A DNA stretch of 64,000 nt from Puteibacter caeruleilacunae (GTDB taxonomy: Bacteria > Bacteroidota > Bacteroidia > Bacteroidales > Prolixibacteraceae), in assembly GCA_005217565.1 (NCBI GenBank), contig SJCO01000002.1, positions 248,001-312,000 on the forward strand. The letters are read 5' to 3'. Of the stretch, positions 46,066 to 55,354 are shown in pieces (within the stretch, counting starts at the first letter, position 1; every line of letters begins with the position of its first letter). The notes beneath the pieces are model-generated. The model saw only the letters and a list, made by a program, of their open reading frames with translations, ran no database searches and was not told where the DNA came from. The translations under genes were made by a program, and so were the position numbers.

Positions 46066-48204
46066 TTATATATTCACCGATGCATTACTTTTCGACAATT
46101 CACAGAGCAGCTCACAAGGTTTAAACCGTACTCCTAATGAACTAACGTATTCCTCCAAGCGTTCGCATACCCTATCAAAACCTAACTCCTCGGCATAATT
46201 AATAGGTCCTCCTCTGAATGGAGGGAATCCAGTACCATTAATAATCGCAAAGTCTAGAATATCACCATTCTCCACAACACCTTCCTGCAAGCAACGCACC
46301 GACTCGTTGATCATTGCCATAATACAGCGATCGATAATTTCTTGTGATGAAATCTTCCTTGGTGTCACACTATGGGCCAAACGATACTGATTAAGCATCT
46401 CCTGAATCTTGCCATTAATTTCCTTTTTATCCTTCTTGTATATATAGATACCCTTCTTCGATTTCTTTCCCAGGAGATCCGGTTCTCGTCGGAAGGTATG
46501 AAGAATAGCAGCAGTCTTCATGCGTTCTCCATAATGATTTTCAAAAACAGTAGAAACTTTTACCGCTGTATCATGTCCCACTTCATCGAGTAATGCCAAT
46601 GGCCCCATAGGCATACCAAATGCTTCTAAAGCATCATCAATTTGCTTTATTGAAGCGCCTTCTACTAGTAAATGTGCCGCTTCATTCATATATGGCAATA
46701 GGATCCTGTTAACAAGAAAACCAGGACAATCTTTTACAACCACTGGTGTTTTCCCTAATTTCAACACCAATGCATACACCTGATCAACAACCTCTTTTGC
46801 AGTATCATTTCCTGCAACAACTTCAACCAATGGCATTCTGTTTACTGGATTAAAGAAATGCATTCCCACAAATCGCTCAGGATTCTTCAAGGCCACTGCC
46901 ATATCAGAAACAGATAACGATGAAGTATTGGTCGCAATAATCGTATCTTCAGCTACATGATCTTCTAAATCGGCCAACACCTTTTTCTTTAGATCCAAAT
47001 TCTCAGGAACAGCCTCAATCACAAGATCACACTGCTTAAAACCTATATAATCAACCTGACCTGTCATTTTCAACATCTTCAATTCGACTTCCCTTCGGGA
47101 CATTTTTCTTTTCTTAAGAAAATAGTTGTAAGCTTTTCGGCACGACTGAAATCCTTTTGACAACGCATCCCATGATATATCTTTAAGCAATACCGATATT
47201 TCTTTATAGTTGAATAACCAACCAATTAGTCCGCCCATGATACCTGCACCAAGAATACCGACTTGCTTAACAGGCCTTACAAGATGCTTACCCAAACTCT
47301 TCACCTTTTGAGAGGTAAAAAACAGTTTGATTAAATTCTTACTCACCTGACTAGGAGCAATGTCCGCAAAAGCTTTACTTTCTTCCAGTAATGCACGATC
47401 CAATGAACGCGTATAGTTCTTCTTCACCACATCGAGGGCCAACAATGGAGCCGGATAATGATTTTTTGTCTTTTCTATAACATTTTTTGCTGCTGTCTTA
47501 AAGATAAGCGATCGTCCCATTGGATTCTTCTCCAGCATCAGATTCTTTGTTCCCTGTAATTGACGCTTACTAGTTACACTTTTAGGGTTACTCAATATCT
47601 TATCAACAAATCCCATTAATCCAGTATCTAAGTACTCCCGGTGAAATAGTGCATCAGCTAAATGCATGCGTAATGCTTTCTTTCCATTGACTGATCTTCC
47701 TGTAAGGATAAGATCTAACGCTTTTTGTATGCCCACCAAGCGAGGTAATCTTTGTGTTCCACCCAATCCTGGAATAATCCCTAAATTCACTTCTGGTAAT
47801 GCGAGTTTTGTTGAAGGATCATCGGTTACCACCCGATACGTACACGCTAATGCGAGTTCTAATCCTCCCCCCATACATGTACCATCAATTACTGCCACAG
47901 TAGGAAAAGGCAAACGCTCAATTTTCCTAAGAATTTGTTTTCCTCCCTCTGCCAGCTCAAATGCTTTGCTAGAATCTCGTATATCCTTAATCTCATTAAT
48001 ATCAGCTCCGGCAATAAAATTATTCTTTTTGCCACTGCGAATTAAAAGCACTCCAATGTCATCTTTTAAGATAGCCTGATCAAGCACCTGCTCCAACTCA
48101 ACAAATACCATTGAACTTAATTTGTTGACCTTCTCGTCAGGAAGATCAAACACCAGACTGTATACTTGTCCTTTTGTATGATTTAATGTTACTGCACGTG
48201 TCAT
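46066..48204 (-). CDS. fadJ: Enoyl-CoA hydratase/3-hydroxyacyl-CoA dehydrogenase fusion
   Basis: A protein of 712 residues, close to the length of FadJ. Residues about 1-190 form a crotonase domain (LIRSGKKNNFIAGADINEIKD, DGTCMGGGLELALACTYRV); residues about 310-495 form the NAD-binding hydroxyacyl dehydrogenase (VGILGAGIMGGLIGWLF, GMHFFNPVNRMPLVEVV); then the C-terminal helical domain. It catalyses hydration and oxidation steps of beta-oxidation. It follows the thiolase gene by 19 bp, which would form the multienzyme complex. Confidence 0.92.
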   Translation of the reverse strand: MTRAVTLNHTKGQVYSLVFDLPDEKVNKLSSMVFVELEQVLDQAILKDDIGVLLIRSGKKNNFIAGADINEIKDIRDSSKAFELAEGGKQILRKIERLPFPTVAVIDGTCMGGGLELALACTYRVVTDDPSTKLALPEVNLGIIPGLGGTQRLPRLVGIQKALDLILTGRSVNGKKALRMHLADALFHREYLDTGLMGFVDKILSNPKSVTSKRQLQGTKNLMLEKNPMGRSLIFKTAAKNVIEKTKNHYPAPLLALDVVKKNYTRSLDRALLEESKAFADIAPSQVSKNLIKLFFTSQKVKSLGKHLVRPVKQVGILGAGIMGGLIGWLFNYKEISVLLKDISWDALSKGFQSCRKAYNYFLKKRKMSRREVELKMLKMTGQVDYIGFKQCDLVIEAVPENLDLKKKVLADLEDHVAEDTIIATNTSSLSVSDMAVALKNPERFVGMHFFNPVNRMPLVEVVAGNDTAKEVVDQVYALVLKLGKTPVVVKDCPGFLVNRILLPYMNEAAHLLVEGASIKQIDDALEAFGMPMGPLALLDEVGHDTAVKVSTVFENHYGERMKTAAILHTFRREPDLLGKKSKKGIYIYKKDKKEINGKIQEMLNQYRLAHSVTPRKISSQEIIDRCIMAMINESVRCLQEGVVENGDILDFAIINGTGFPPFRGGPINYAEELGFDRVCERLEEYVSSLGVRFKPCELLCELSKSNASVNI

Positions 48205-48223
48205 GTTGTTCTCTTTTTGATGT

Positions 48224-49513
48224 TTAAACTACCTCCAACTCCACTGCAAATCCCTGACCTCCACCAACACATAAGGTTGCTAATCCCAGCTTTTGATCTC
48301 TTCGTTTCAACTCCTTCAATACATGTAGAATCAACCTTGTTCCACTCATACCTACAGGGTGACCAAGTGCAATAGCACCTCCATTCACATTCAATTTCTC
48401 TCGGTCTATTTTTCCCAATGGCTCCTCTCTACTCAGGTATTCCTTGGCAAAAGCCACCGATTCAAAAGCTCGCTCATTAGCAATCACCTGAGCCGCAAAA
48501 GCTTCATTAATCTCCACTAGATCATAATCGGCCATTACCCTATTACTATTTGCCAGCATCTTATTGGTTGCAAAAACAGGACCTAGTCCCATAATATCAG
48601 GGGGCAATGCTGCATATGCATGAGCATTTACATATCCAAGAATTGGTAGTCCAAGTTCGTTGGCCTTTCGCTCACTCATCATTAATACCACCGCAGCACC
48701 ATCAGTTATGGAGCACGAATTTCCAATGGTTACAGTACCATCCACCCGATCAAAATAGGGTCTAAGTTTTCTCAAATCCTCCATATTTTGATCTACTCGA
48801 ATTCCTTCATCCTCACACAAAAATTGCTCATAGTCTGGTTTTACAGGAACAGACACTATCTCCTCATTAAAATGTCCATGTTCCTGGGCAAATGCTGCCT
48901 TTTGATGACTTCTTAGGGCGAACTCATCCTGCTCTTCTCTAGAAATACCGAATTTACGTGCCAACAGTTCAGCTGTCTCCCCCATAATCAATCCTGTAAC
49001 CGGATCAGTGAGTCCCTTTAATAATCCAATAATAGGCTTCAGCTCTTTTACTCGTATCCCCATAATTTCCTTGGCCTTACCTTTAAACGTCTTCTGTCGG
49101 GATAACGATGCCAGTCGCTCCGTTAACTGTCGCCCTACAATAAGTGGTATATTACTCATCGACTCTACACCACCAGCTATGATTACCGCATTATCATCCA
49201 GCATAATTTTGCCTGCACCTGAAATGACAGACTCCATACCTGAAGCACAATTACGCTGCACAGTATATGCTGGTAATTCTATTGGCAAATCTGCCTTCAA
49301 GGCAATCACTCTGGCAATATTGGCTGCTTCAATGGGCATACTTACGTTCCCCATAATCAGTTCACTAATCACCGTTGGATCGATACCTGTTTTTTTCACC
49401 AGATGTCTTACCGCATACACTGCCAATTCATCAGCTGTAGTATCTTTCAATGTCATTCCAGCCTTACTCATTGGTGTACGCACGCCATCTATAATACATA
49501 TCCTATTTGTCAT
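48224..49513 (-). CDS. fadI: 3-ketoacyl-CoA thiolase
   Basis: A protein of 429 residues, the length of FadI. Active-site Cys in QRNCASGMESVISGA (near 89-91), His motifs in NVNGGAIALGHPVGMSGTR and the second Cys in LCVGGGQGFAVELE. It cleaves 3-ketoacyl-CoA to acetyl-CoA and a shortened acyl-CoA. It starts 12 bp after the acyl-CoA ligase and precedes the FadJ gene. All catalytic motifs are present. Confidence 0.92.
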   Translation of the reverse strand: MTNRICIIDGVRTPMSKAGMTLKDTTADELAVYAVRHLVKKTGIDPTVISELIMGNVSMPIEAANIARVIALKADLPIELPAYTVQRNCASGMESVISGAGKIMLDDNAVIIAGGVESMSNIPLIVGRQLTERLASLSRQKTFKGKAKEIMGIRVKELKPIIGLLKGLTDPVTGLIMGETAELLARKFGISREEQDEFALRSHQKAAFAQEHGHFNEEIVSVPVKPDYEQFLCEDEGIRVDQNMEDLRKLRPYFDRVDGTVTIGNSCSITDGAAVVLMMSERKANELGLPILGYVNAHAYAALPPDIMGLGPVFATNKMLANSNRVMADYDLVEINEAFAAQVIANERAFESVAFAKEYLSREEPLGKIDREKLNVNGGAIALGHPVGMSGTRLILHVLKELKRRDQKLGLATLCVGGGQGFAVELEVV

Positions 49514-49525
49514 ACACTCAATATT

Positions 49526-51319
49526 TTAATGTTGATCCTCCATTTCCAGTTTCGCTCTGCGTACTGGTTTTTCATATAATTGTTCAATCTCTTTATGATA
49601 TTCTTCCTCTACAAAGCTTCTTCGCATATTCAATTTGGGGGTTAATTCTCCATGATCGATGGTCAGCTCTTTAAATATCATCTTATACTTAACTACACGC
49701 TCCCAATTATTTAAATGCTCATTCATCTGATCAATATGCTCTGCAATCTCTTCCTGAATTGCAGATTGAGCAAAGAAGTCTTCAACATTCATACTCTCCA
49801 TATTTCGCTTTTGCATTTGCGCAGCAATGGTTTCATAATCCGGAAATAAAAGACAGGTGGTAAAGTTTCTCCCCTCTGCAATTACCAGGGCCTGTCCAAC
49901 CAATTCATGCTCTCTAAGCTTCTGCTCAAGAGCAACCGGACTAACATATTCACCTGTTGATGTTTTATACATCTCTTTCTTACGACCAGTAATTTTAAGA
50001 TAACCATCACGATCAATGCTTCCCAGGTCTCCCGTATATAAGAAACCATCAGCATCTATTACTTTACTTGTCTCTTCCGGCATATTATGATACCCCCTCA
50101 TCACCGAGGCACTACGGGTTAGAATTTCACCTTCATCTGATAATTTCACCTCAACACTTGGAAGGAGCTTTCCAACAGTACCATTACGATTAGCTTCAGG
50201 ACTATTGGCAGCAATAACGGGAGCTGACTCGGTAAGTCCGTATCCCTGATACACCTTTATTCCCACATTCCAGAAGAATGTCAACATTCTCTCCGACAAT
50301 GCTGATCCTCCACTAATGATCATCCGAAATGCTCCTCCCATCTTCTCCCGAATCTTGGTATACACCAACTTATCGTAGATAAGATCACCCAATGTTCTCA
50401 CTGAACCAGGTCTCTTCTTACTCGCCCTTCTAAAGGCCAGCTTTGCTATGATATTTTTAGGGAATGGCGCCAATAATGCTTTGGCCAATGTTTTACTATG
50501 AACCTTTTCCAGCACCCTTGGAACCACTGTCATCATAGTTGGTTTCACGTCTCCGATAATCTCACCTACCAAGGCAACATTAGGAGTGAAATAAATTGAA
50601 ACACCGCGACTTAAATAGAAGTACACAACAGTACGTTCAAAAATGTGAGCAGTTGGTAAAAAGCTTACTGCCCGATCGGTATGCGTATCCAGCGGAAACA
50701 ATTTTGCAATATTAACCACTTGATTGATCAGGTTACGATGAGTTAATTCAACTCCCTTAGGCACACCTGTTGAGCCACTGGTATAAACAATCGTAGCTAA
50801 GTCGTCAGGCTCAGCTATATCCAGTAAACGATTAAACATTTTGGCAGGAACCTTTTCACTCAATATTTTGAGCTGTTCAATCGTCATCACATTATCACTT
50901 TTTCCTATATCAATACCTGATATAATTATCTTTTTAAAATCCTGCTGATGTTCTTCAAAATAAGAAGCCTTTAAAGCGGAAGCTAAATACACATAATCAA
51001 CTGAAGCATCCTTCAATTCATATTCTAAGTTTTGCTGTGACAAGTTTGGGAACATTGGGACAGAAAAGGCTCCGTTGCACATAATAGCAAGATCCATTAT
51101 CATCCAATTTGTATTAGTATCCGAAATTATCGCAATACTATCTCCCTTTTTTACTCCCAATTGATGCAATCCCAGACAACAACTAACAACCTCCTGAAAA
51201 AAGGCATGCGTGCTGTAACTAATCCAGTTATTGTCAATCTTGTCATTGAAACTTTTAGGATTACTATATTTATTTTTTACCTCATTTAATAATTTTGGTA
51301 ATGTGCTGACTAACTCCAT
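49526..51319 (-). CDS. Long-chain fatty acid-CoA ligase (AMP-forming)
   Basis: A protein of 597 residues. AMP-binding signature YTSGSTGVPKGVELTHRNLI near residues 180-199, adenylation motif YQGYGLTESAPVIAANSPE, and LYTGDLGSIDRDGYLKITGRKKEMYKTS. It activates fatty acids for the three genes downstream. First gene of the operon. A palindrome ACATTCAATGT about 35 bp before the start may be an operator for a fatty-acid-responsive repressor. Confidence 0.9.
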   Translation of the reverse strand: MELVSTLPKLLNEVKNKYSNPKSFNDKIDNNWISYSTHAFFQEVVSCCLGLHQLGVKKGDSIAIISDTNTNWMIMDLAIMCNGAFSVPMFPNLSQQNLEYELKDASVDYVYLASALKASYFEEHQQDFKKIIISGIDIGKSDNVMTIEQLKILSEKVPAKMFNRLLDIAEPDDLATIVYTSGSTGVPKGVELTHRNLINQVVNIAKLFPLDTHTDRAVSFLPTAHIFERTVVYFYLSRGVSIYFTPNVALVGEIIGDVKPTMMTVVPRVLEKVHSKTLAKALLAPFPKNIIAKLAFRRASKKRPGSVRTLGDLIYDKLVYTKIREKMGGAFRMIISGGSALSERMLTFFWNVGIKVYQGYGLTESAPVIAANSPEANRNGTVGKLLPSVEVKLSDEGEILTRSASVMRGYHNMPEETSKVIDADGFLYTGDLGSIDRDGYLKITGRKKEMYKTSTGEYVSPVALEQKLREHELVGQALVIAEGRNFTTCLLFPDYETIAAQMQKRNMESMNVEDFFAQSAIQEEIAEHIDQMNEHLNNWERVVKYKMIFKELTIDHGELTPKLNMRRSFVEEEYHKEIEQLYEKPVRRAKLEMEDQH

Positions 51320-51353
51320 CGTATCTCCATTTCATTGTTCAGGTTAACACACA

Positions 51354-51364
51354 ACATTCAATGT
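51354..51364. promoter_or_regulatory. Possible operator of the beta-oxidation operon
   Basis: Perfect 11 bp palindrome ACATTCAATGT, 35 bp before the ligase start. A fatty-acid-responsive TetR- or GntR-type repressor site is plausible, but no other copy was found in this window. Confidence 0.35.
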
Positions 51365-51642
51365 GTCATTAAATACACACTGGCATACTTGGTTTTAGTC
51401 AGATTTGGAGAGTTAAAAACGATTAATACAGGCTTTCTTCTATGCCTTATGAACTAATCATAAACAACTCAATTTAGGTGACAGTAATATTATTTAAACT
51501 CCACAGAACCAATTGAGTTCAATCAAAAACACATTTTTTCTCAGAGTCTTCCCCTTACTAAATGAGTGTACGTAATAATTCAGAAATGTTTCCAATTGAA
51601 ATAACCTTTTGATCAGGAGATTCTTTTAAGTAGCTGTAGTCA

Positions 51643-51674
51643 TTAAAAAATCTGCGGACATGATGCCGCAGATT
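51643..51674 (-). terminator. Intrinsic terminator of the NIPSNAP-like gene
   Basis: Perfect 9 bp stem AATCTGCGG/CCGCAGATT with six T following on the minus strand. Confidence 0.85.
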
Positions 51675-51761
51675 CATTTGTTGTCTTTATCATTTTAATC
51701 CTCAGGAATGGTATTCAATTCTGTTTGTACCCTGAATCATCAGTAGCACATCATAACTATT

Positions 51762-52538
51762 CTATTCTTCAGATTTCTTTTCTCTTTCGTACGATAGCTC
51801 TTTAGAGTACCAGAATTCCTTCCGTACAACTTTTCGAACATTTTTATAGAACGCCTCACTAAACTGCTTGAAGTCATCTCCAGCTTTCTCTTTAAATCGT
51901 TTTGTCTGAGCCCAGAAATCTTCAGCATCTACACCATAAGAAAATCCCACAACAACCGGTCCTTCATAACCAATTCCTCCCATGGCAACATACCAAGGAT
52001 CATCCATTTCCTTTTCTTTTAGAAATGCATTTGCGTCGGTGATTATTTTCTTAACATCATCCACTGTTCCTGGTTTTAAGTAAAACTCACTCCAACGACA
52101 GTATTTTACGTCATCCCAATTGAACCGGATATTTTCAGGAACAAACGCTAGACTGTTAATACCAACAGCAGTATATGTCTTTCTACATTTTAAGGTTTTG
52201 CGGAATGCAGCAACTTTATCTTCTCCCATCTTATCAATGACTACCTTCCAGGCATCTTTCATTTTATCCAGATCGGCATATGAATCGATTGGAAACCAAA
52301 TTGCATAAGAAAGCTCACCTGTAGCCCATGCATAAAATGAAAATGGGAAATCCGATTCTTTACAGATTGTAATAATCTCTTTGGAAAGATCTTTGTATTC
52401 CTTCCAATGATCAGTTAAAACAACCTCCTCCATGCAAAACCACAACTGGTTTTTCTTTTCTTCCTGCGCATTAGCAGTATTTGTCTGCAGTAATATACTA
52501 CAGATCAATATCAAACAAACTCCGAAAAATCTTCTCAT
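51762..52538 (-). CDS. Secreted NIPSNAP-like protein
   Basis: A protein of 258 residues with a Sec signal (1-24, cut near ANAQ). The remainder looks like two ferredoxin-like alpha/beta repeats: FCMEEVVLTDHWKEYKDLSKEI and WSEFYLKPGTVDDVKKIITDA, each followed by a beta-hairpin and helix, as in dimeric NIPSNAP or Dabb folds. No catalytic residues are known for this family. It has its own terminator and no obvious partner. Role unknown. Confidence 0.6.
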   Translation of the reverse strand: MRRFFGVCLILICSILLQTNTANAQEEKKNQLWFCMEEVVLTDHWKEYKDLSKEIITICKESDFPFSFYAWATGELSYAIWFPIDSYADLDKMKDAWKVVIDKMGEDKVAAFRKTLKCRKTYTAVGINSLAFVPENIRFNWDDVKYCRWSEFYLKPGTVDDVKKIITDANAFLKEKEMDDPWYVAMGGIGYEGPVVVGFSYGVDAEDFWAQTKRFKEKAGDDFKQFSEAFYKNVRKVVRKEFWYSKELSYEREKKSEE

Positions 52539-52697
52539 GATTAATAATTTTAGATTAGCAATTCGAATAAACGCTAAAGGATTTTAATGATGGAGCACCT
52601 TCAGCACATTCGTAAGGACTAATAGGGTTATACGAGAAGAACTAATAATTTGTTTGACAGCAACATATGGGCAGTTTCCACACTTTCGATAATACAA

Positions 52698-52728
52698 CAA
52701 GCCACTCTTCAAAAAGAAAAGTGGCTTG
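52698..52728 (-). terminator. Hairpin beyond the GH95 gene
   Basis: Stem CAAGCCACT/AGTGGCTTG with 13-nt loop, 99 bp past the GH95 stop. Tail on the minus strand is only moderately T-rich. Confidence 0.55.
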
Positions 52729-52826
52729 TTATTGTGTTTTTTGAGGAGTTTCAAATTATATTCTAACTCAGTGCACTAAAGCAACTGAATGTACTCCCTT
52801 TATCATGAGGAATTATTTTTTACAGT

Positions 52827-55187
52827 TTACTTTGATTCCTGATGTTTAAATGGTATCCCCTTCTTTAACTTGGCAGGGATACTCTTATTTCCGTAAACAA
52901 GTACAACATCCTGATCAACATCTGATGTGACTACAACATTTTTCAATTGATTATTATCCCATGCAATATCAATGGTGATTCCGCTTCGTGCTCTAAGACC
53001 TTTTACTGATCCTGATTTCCACGTCGAAGGCAAGGCAGGTAAGATCCGAATCATGTTTTCTTCGTGCGACTGAACCAACATCTCTGCTACACCTGCCGTA
53101 TATCCAAAGTTCCCATCAATCTGGAAAGGAGGATGTGCATCAAAAAGGTTGCTATACATCGACTTTGTAAATAACAATTGAATATGCTCGTGAGCCATTT
53201 CTCCATCAAGTAAACGAGCACTACAGTTAATCAACCATGCTCTACTCCAACCTGTACCTGCACCGCCATGATCAAGACGATAATCAAGTGTCTTTCTTAC
53301 TGCTTCAAACACCTCTGGATTCCTTGTTTTTGATACAGCTACACCTGGATGAAAAGCATATAAATGTGACATATGTCGATGCCCAGGCTCCAGCTCTTCA
53401 TACTCGCGATCCCATTCTAGCATACGCCCATCGCTTCCTGTAACAAGTCCAGAACGGAGTTGTACGCGCTGTTGCTTCACTTTATCCAGGAAATCACTCT
53501 TTACATTTAATACCTCACAGGCCTTAATGTAATTATTGAATACTTCAGCAATAATCTGCTGATCCATTGCTGTACCAAGACAAGTTGCCACTGGTTTTCC
53601 TGTTTTAGGATGAATAAATCTATTTTCAGGAGACGTAGAAGGTGCTGAAATCAACCGTCCATCCCTTGGATCTTCAATCAACCAGTCGGAATAAAACTTC
53701 GCGACCTCCTCAATTGCAGGATAAGCTCTTTCTCTTAGAAAATTAACATCTCCGGTAAATTTATAATGTTGCCAGTAATGCTGCATCATCCAACCTCCAG
53801 CTCCTACTGAACAGCCCCAGTATGCAGTTGGTGCTCGTAAAAATGTAGGCACCCATAAATCGGTAGCATGAGGAATAAAACTACCTGAACAGCCAAAGTT
53901 CTTGCTAGCTGTTACTTTTCCACTCTCCACTAATTTATCGACATAATCAAACAACGGATAATTTAGCTCTCCCAAATTGGTTACATCAGCCAACCAGTAG
54001 TTCATCTGCAAATTGATATTCAGATGATAATCGGCATTCCAGGGTGCTTCAATATGCTGGTTCCATAATCCTTGTAGGTTCGCAGGATTTGTTCCCACAC
54101 GAGAAGAGCTGATCAGTAAATAACGACCGTAATGGAAAAGTAATTCTTCCATTCCCAAATCAGTTTTACCTTTTCGCATTGCATTCAGACGTTGATCTGT
54201 CGGAATTGTATCGTTGTTATCTTTCCCAAGATTAAGCTCAACACGTGAATATAGCGATTTGAAATCACGCTTATGCTCCGGCTCAATGTCTTTCATTTCC
54301 AATTCTTCAACAGCCGCCATATCAACTTCATTCTGCTTAGCGTAATTGGCATTGTAGAATGACGAATTAGAAACCAGGTAGAATGTAGCCTTTTTTACAT
54401 TCTTTAATTCAAGATAATCTGCTCCTTTGATGACCTCTCCTCCTTCATTTTTGATCTTAAGACAGCTTTCGAATTTCACACCATGAAGAATAGGAGTCGG
54501 TTTTGATTCAAATTTTCCCGTACGTTGAGTAACCTCTCCCTGCATTATCAAACAGTTATCAGCATTGGTAAATGTTTTTGCAGTAGAATGATTGTCATCC
54601 ATCGGTCTCGACATACGTACCTTGGCATTTAATCCCTCTGCAGCCTCTGAAACATACTCTATAACGATAGCGCGATGAGGATGTGATACCAACACCTTTC
54701 CGTTTACAGCTTTGCCATCCACTTTATAAGACACAGTTGAAACAGCATCATTCAAACTAAGTTCTCTTCTGTAATCGGTAACATTCTTGTGATTAAAATC
54801 AATATATAAATCACCTAATGTTTGGTGAGAACGTACGATAGATTTCCGTGAGAACTTCTCCACAAACATAGCATCTGCCTCTGCATTTTTACCTTCGAAC
54901 AATAATTGACGAATACGCTTTAGATCATCAGCGTTACCATCAGGTGCTTCCCATCCTAAATCACCTGGCCACATAGAATCATCGTTAAGCTGAATTCTCT
55001 CATGTTCTGGATTTCCAAACACCATAACACCAAGGCGTCCATTTCCCAAAGGTAATGCATCCTCCCACTTTTGTGCCGGTTGCTCATACCATAGAATATC
55101 ATTTTTTGACTCACCCGTCTTATTTGTACTACATCCTGTAAATACAAATGCTAACAAGGCAATCTGAAATAAAAAGGTTAATCTCAT
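52827..55187 (-). CDS. GH95 alpha-L-fucosidase
   Basis: A protein of 786 residues with lipobox GC (residue about 19, FTGCSTN). The GH95 (alpha/alpha)6 fold is recognised by WEDALPLGNGRLGVMVFGNP near the start, NINLQMNYW (the two Asn that assist catalysis), SPSTSPENRF (catalytic acid Glu) and FQIDGNFGYTAGVAEM (catalytic base-activating Asp). It hydrolyses alpha-1,2-linked fucose in inverting manner; some relatives prefer L-galactose. It may work with the GH109-type enzyme upstream and the GH2 enzyme further left. Confidence 0.9.
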   Translation of the reverse strand: MRLTFLFQIALLAFVFTGCSTNKTGESKNDILWYEQPAQKWEDALPLGNGRLGVMVFGNPEHERIQLNDDSMWPGDLGWEAPDGNADDLKRIRQLLFEGKNAEADAMFVEKFSRKSIVRSHQTLGDLYIDFNHKNVTDYRRELSLNDAVSTVSYKVDGKAVNGKVLVSHPHRAIVIEYVSEAAEGLNAKVRMSRPMDDNHSTAKTFTNADNCLIMQGEVTQRTGKFESKPTPILHGVKFESCLKIKNEGGEVIKGADYLELKNVKKATFYLVSNSSFYNANYAKQNEVDMAAVEELEMKDIEPEHKRDFKSLYSRVELNLGKDNNDTIPTDQRLNAMRKGKTDLGMEELLFHYGRYLLISSSRVGTNPANLQGLWNQHIEAPWNADYHLNINLQMNYWLADVTNLGELNYPLFDYVDKLVESGKVTASKNFGCSGSFIPHATDLWVPTFLRAPTAYWGCSVGAGGWMMQHYWQHYKFTGDVNFLRERAYPAIEEVAKFYSDWLIEDPRDGRLISAPSTSPENRFIHPKTGKPVATCLGTAMDQQIIAEVFNNYIKACEVLNVKSDFLDKVKQQRVQLRSGLVTGSDGRMLEWDREYEELEPGHRHMSHLYAFHPGVAVSKTRNPEVFEAVRKTLDYRLDHGGAGTGWSRAWLINCSARLLDGEMAHEHIQLLFTKSMYSNLFDAHPPFQIDGNFGYTAGVAEMLVQSHEENMIRILPALPSTWKSGSVKGLRARSGITIDIAWDNNQLKNVVVTSDVDQDVVLVYGNKSIPAKLKKGIPFKHQESK

Positions 55188-55295
55188 GTTGATCGGTAAT
55201 TATTGGTTAATAGAAAAAATGACAATGGAAGTTTCTTTTCATTTAGAGAATTTCAATGCCATAATCACAAAGTTAAATGAAATTATGCAAAGCAT

Positions 55296-55327
55296 AAAAA
55301 AAGCACCTACAAAATGCAGGTGCTTTT
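55296..55327 (-). terminator. Intrinsic terminator of the GH109-type gene
   Basis: Perfect 10 bp stem AAAAGCACCT/AGGTGCTTTT followed by T-rich minus strand. Confidence 0.85.
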
Positions 55328-55354
55328 AATACGTTGTGAAAAAGTACGCTATTA

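Larger units (their letters stand above)
51320..51761. other. Intergenic stretch with operator palindrome and terminator
   Basis: 442 bp. It holds a palindrome at 51354-51364 near the ligase gene and the terminator of the NIPSNAP-like gene at 51643-51674. Otherwise AT-rich; no additional gene was seen. Confidence 0.5.

Noticed and set aside
47666-48079. Plus-strand frame of 137 codons opposite the FadJ gene
   Set aside because: Shadow of a well-conserved crotonase domain.
49008-49529. Plus-strand frame of 173 codons opposite the thiolase gene
   Set aside because: Shadow of a well-conserved thiolase with intact motifs.
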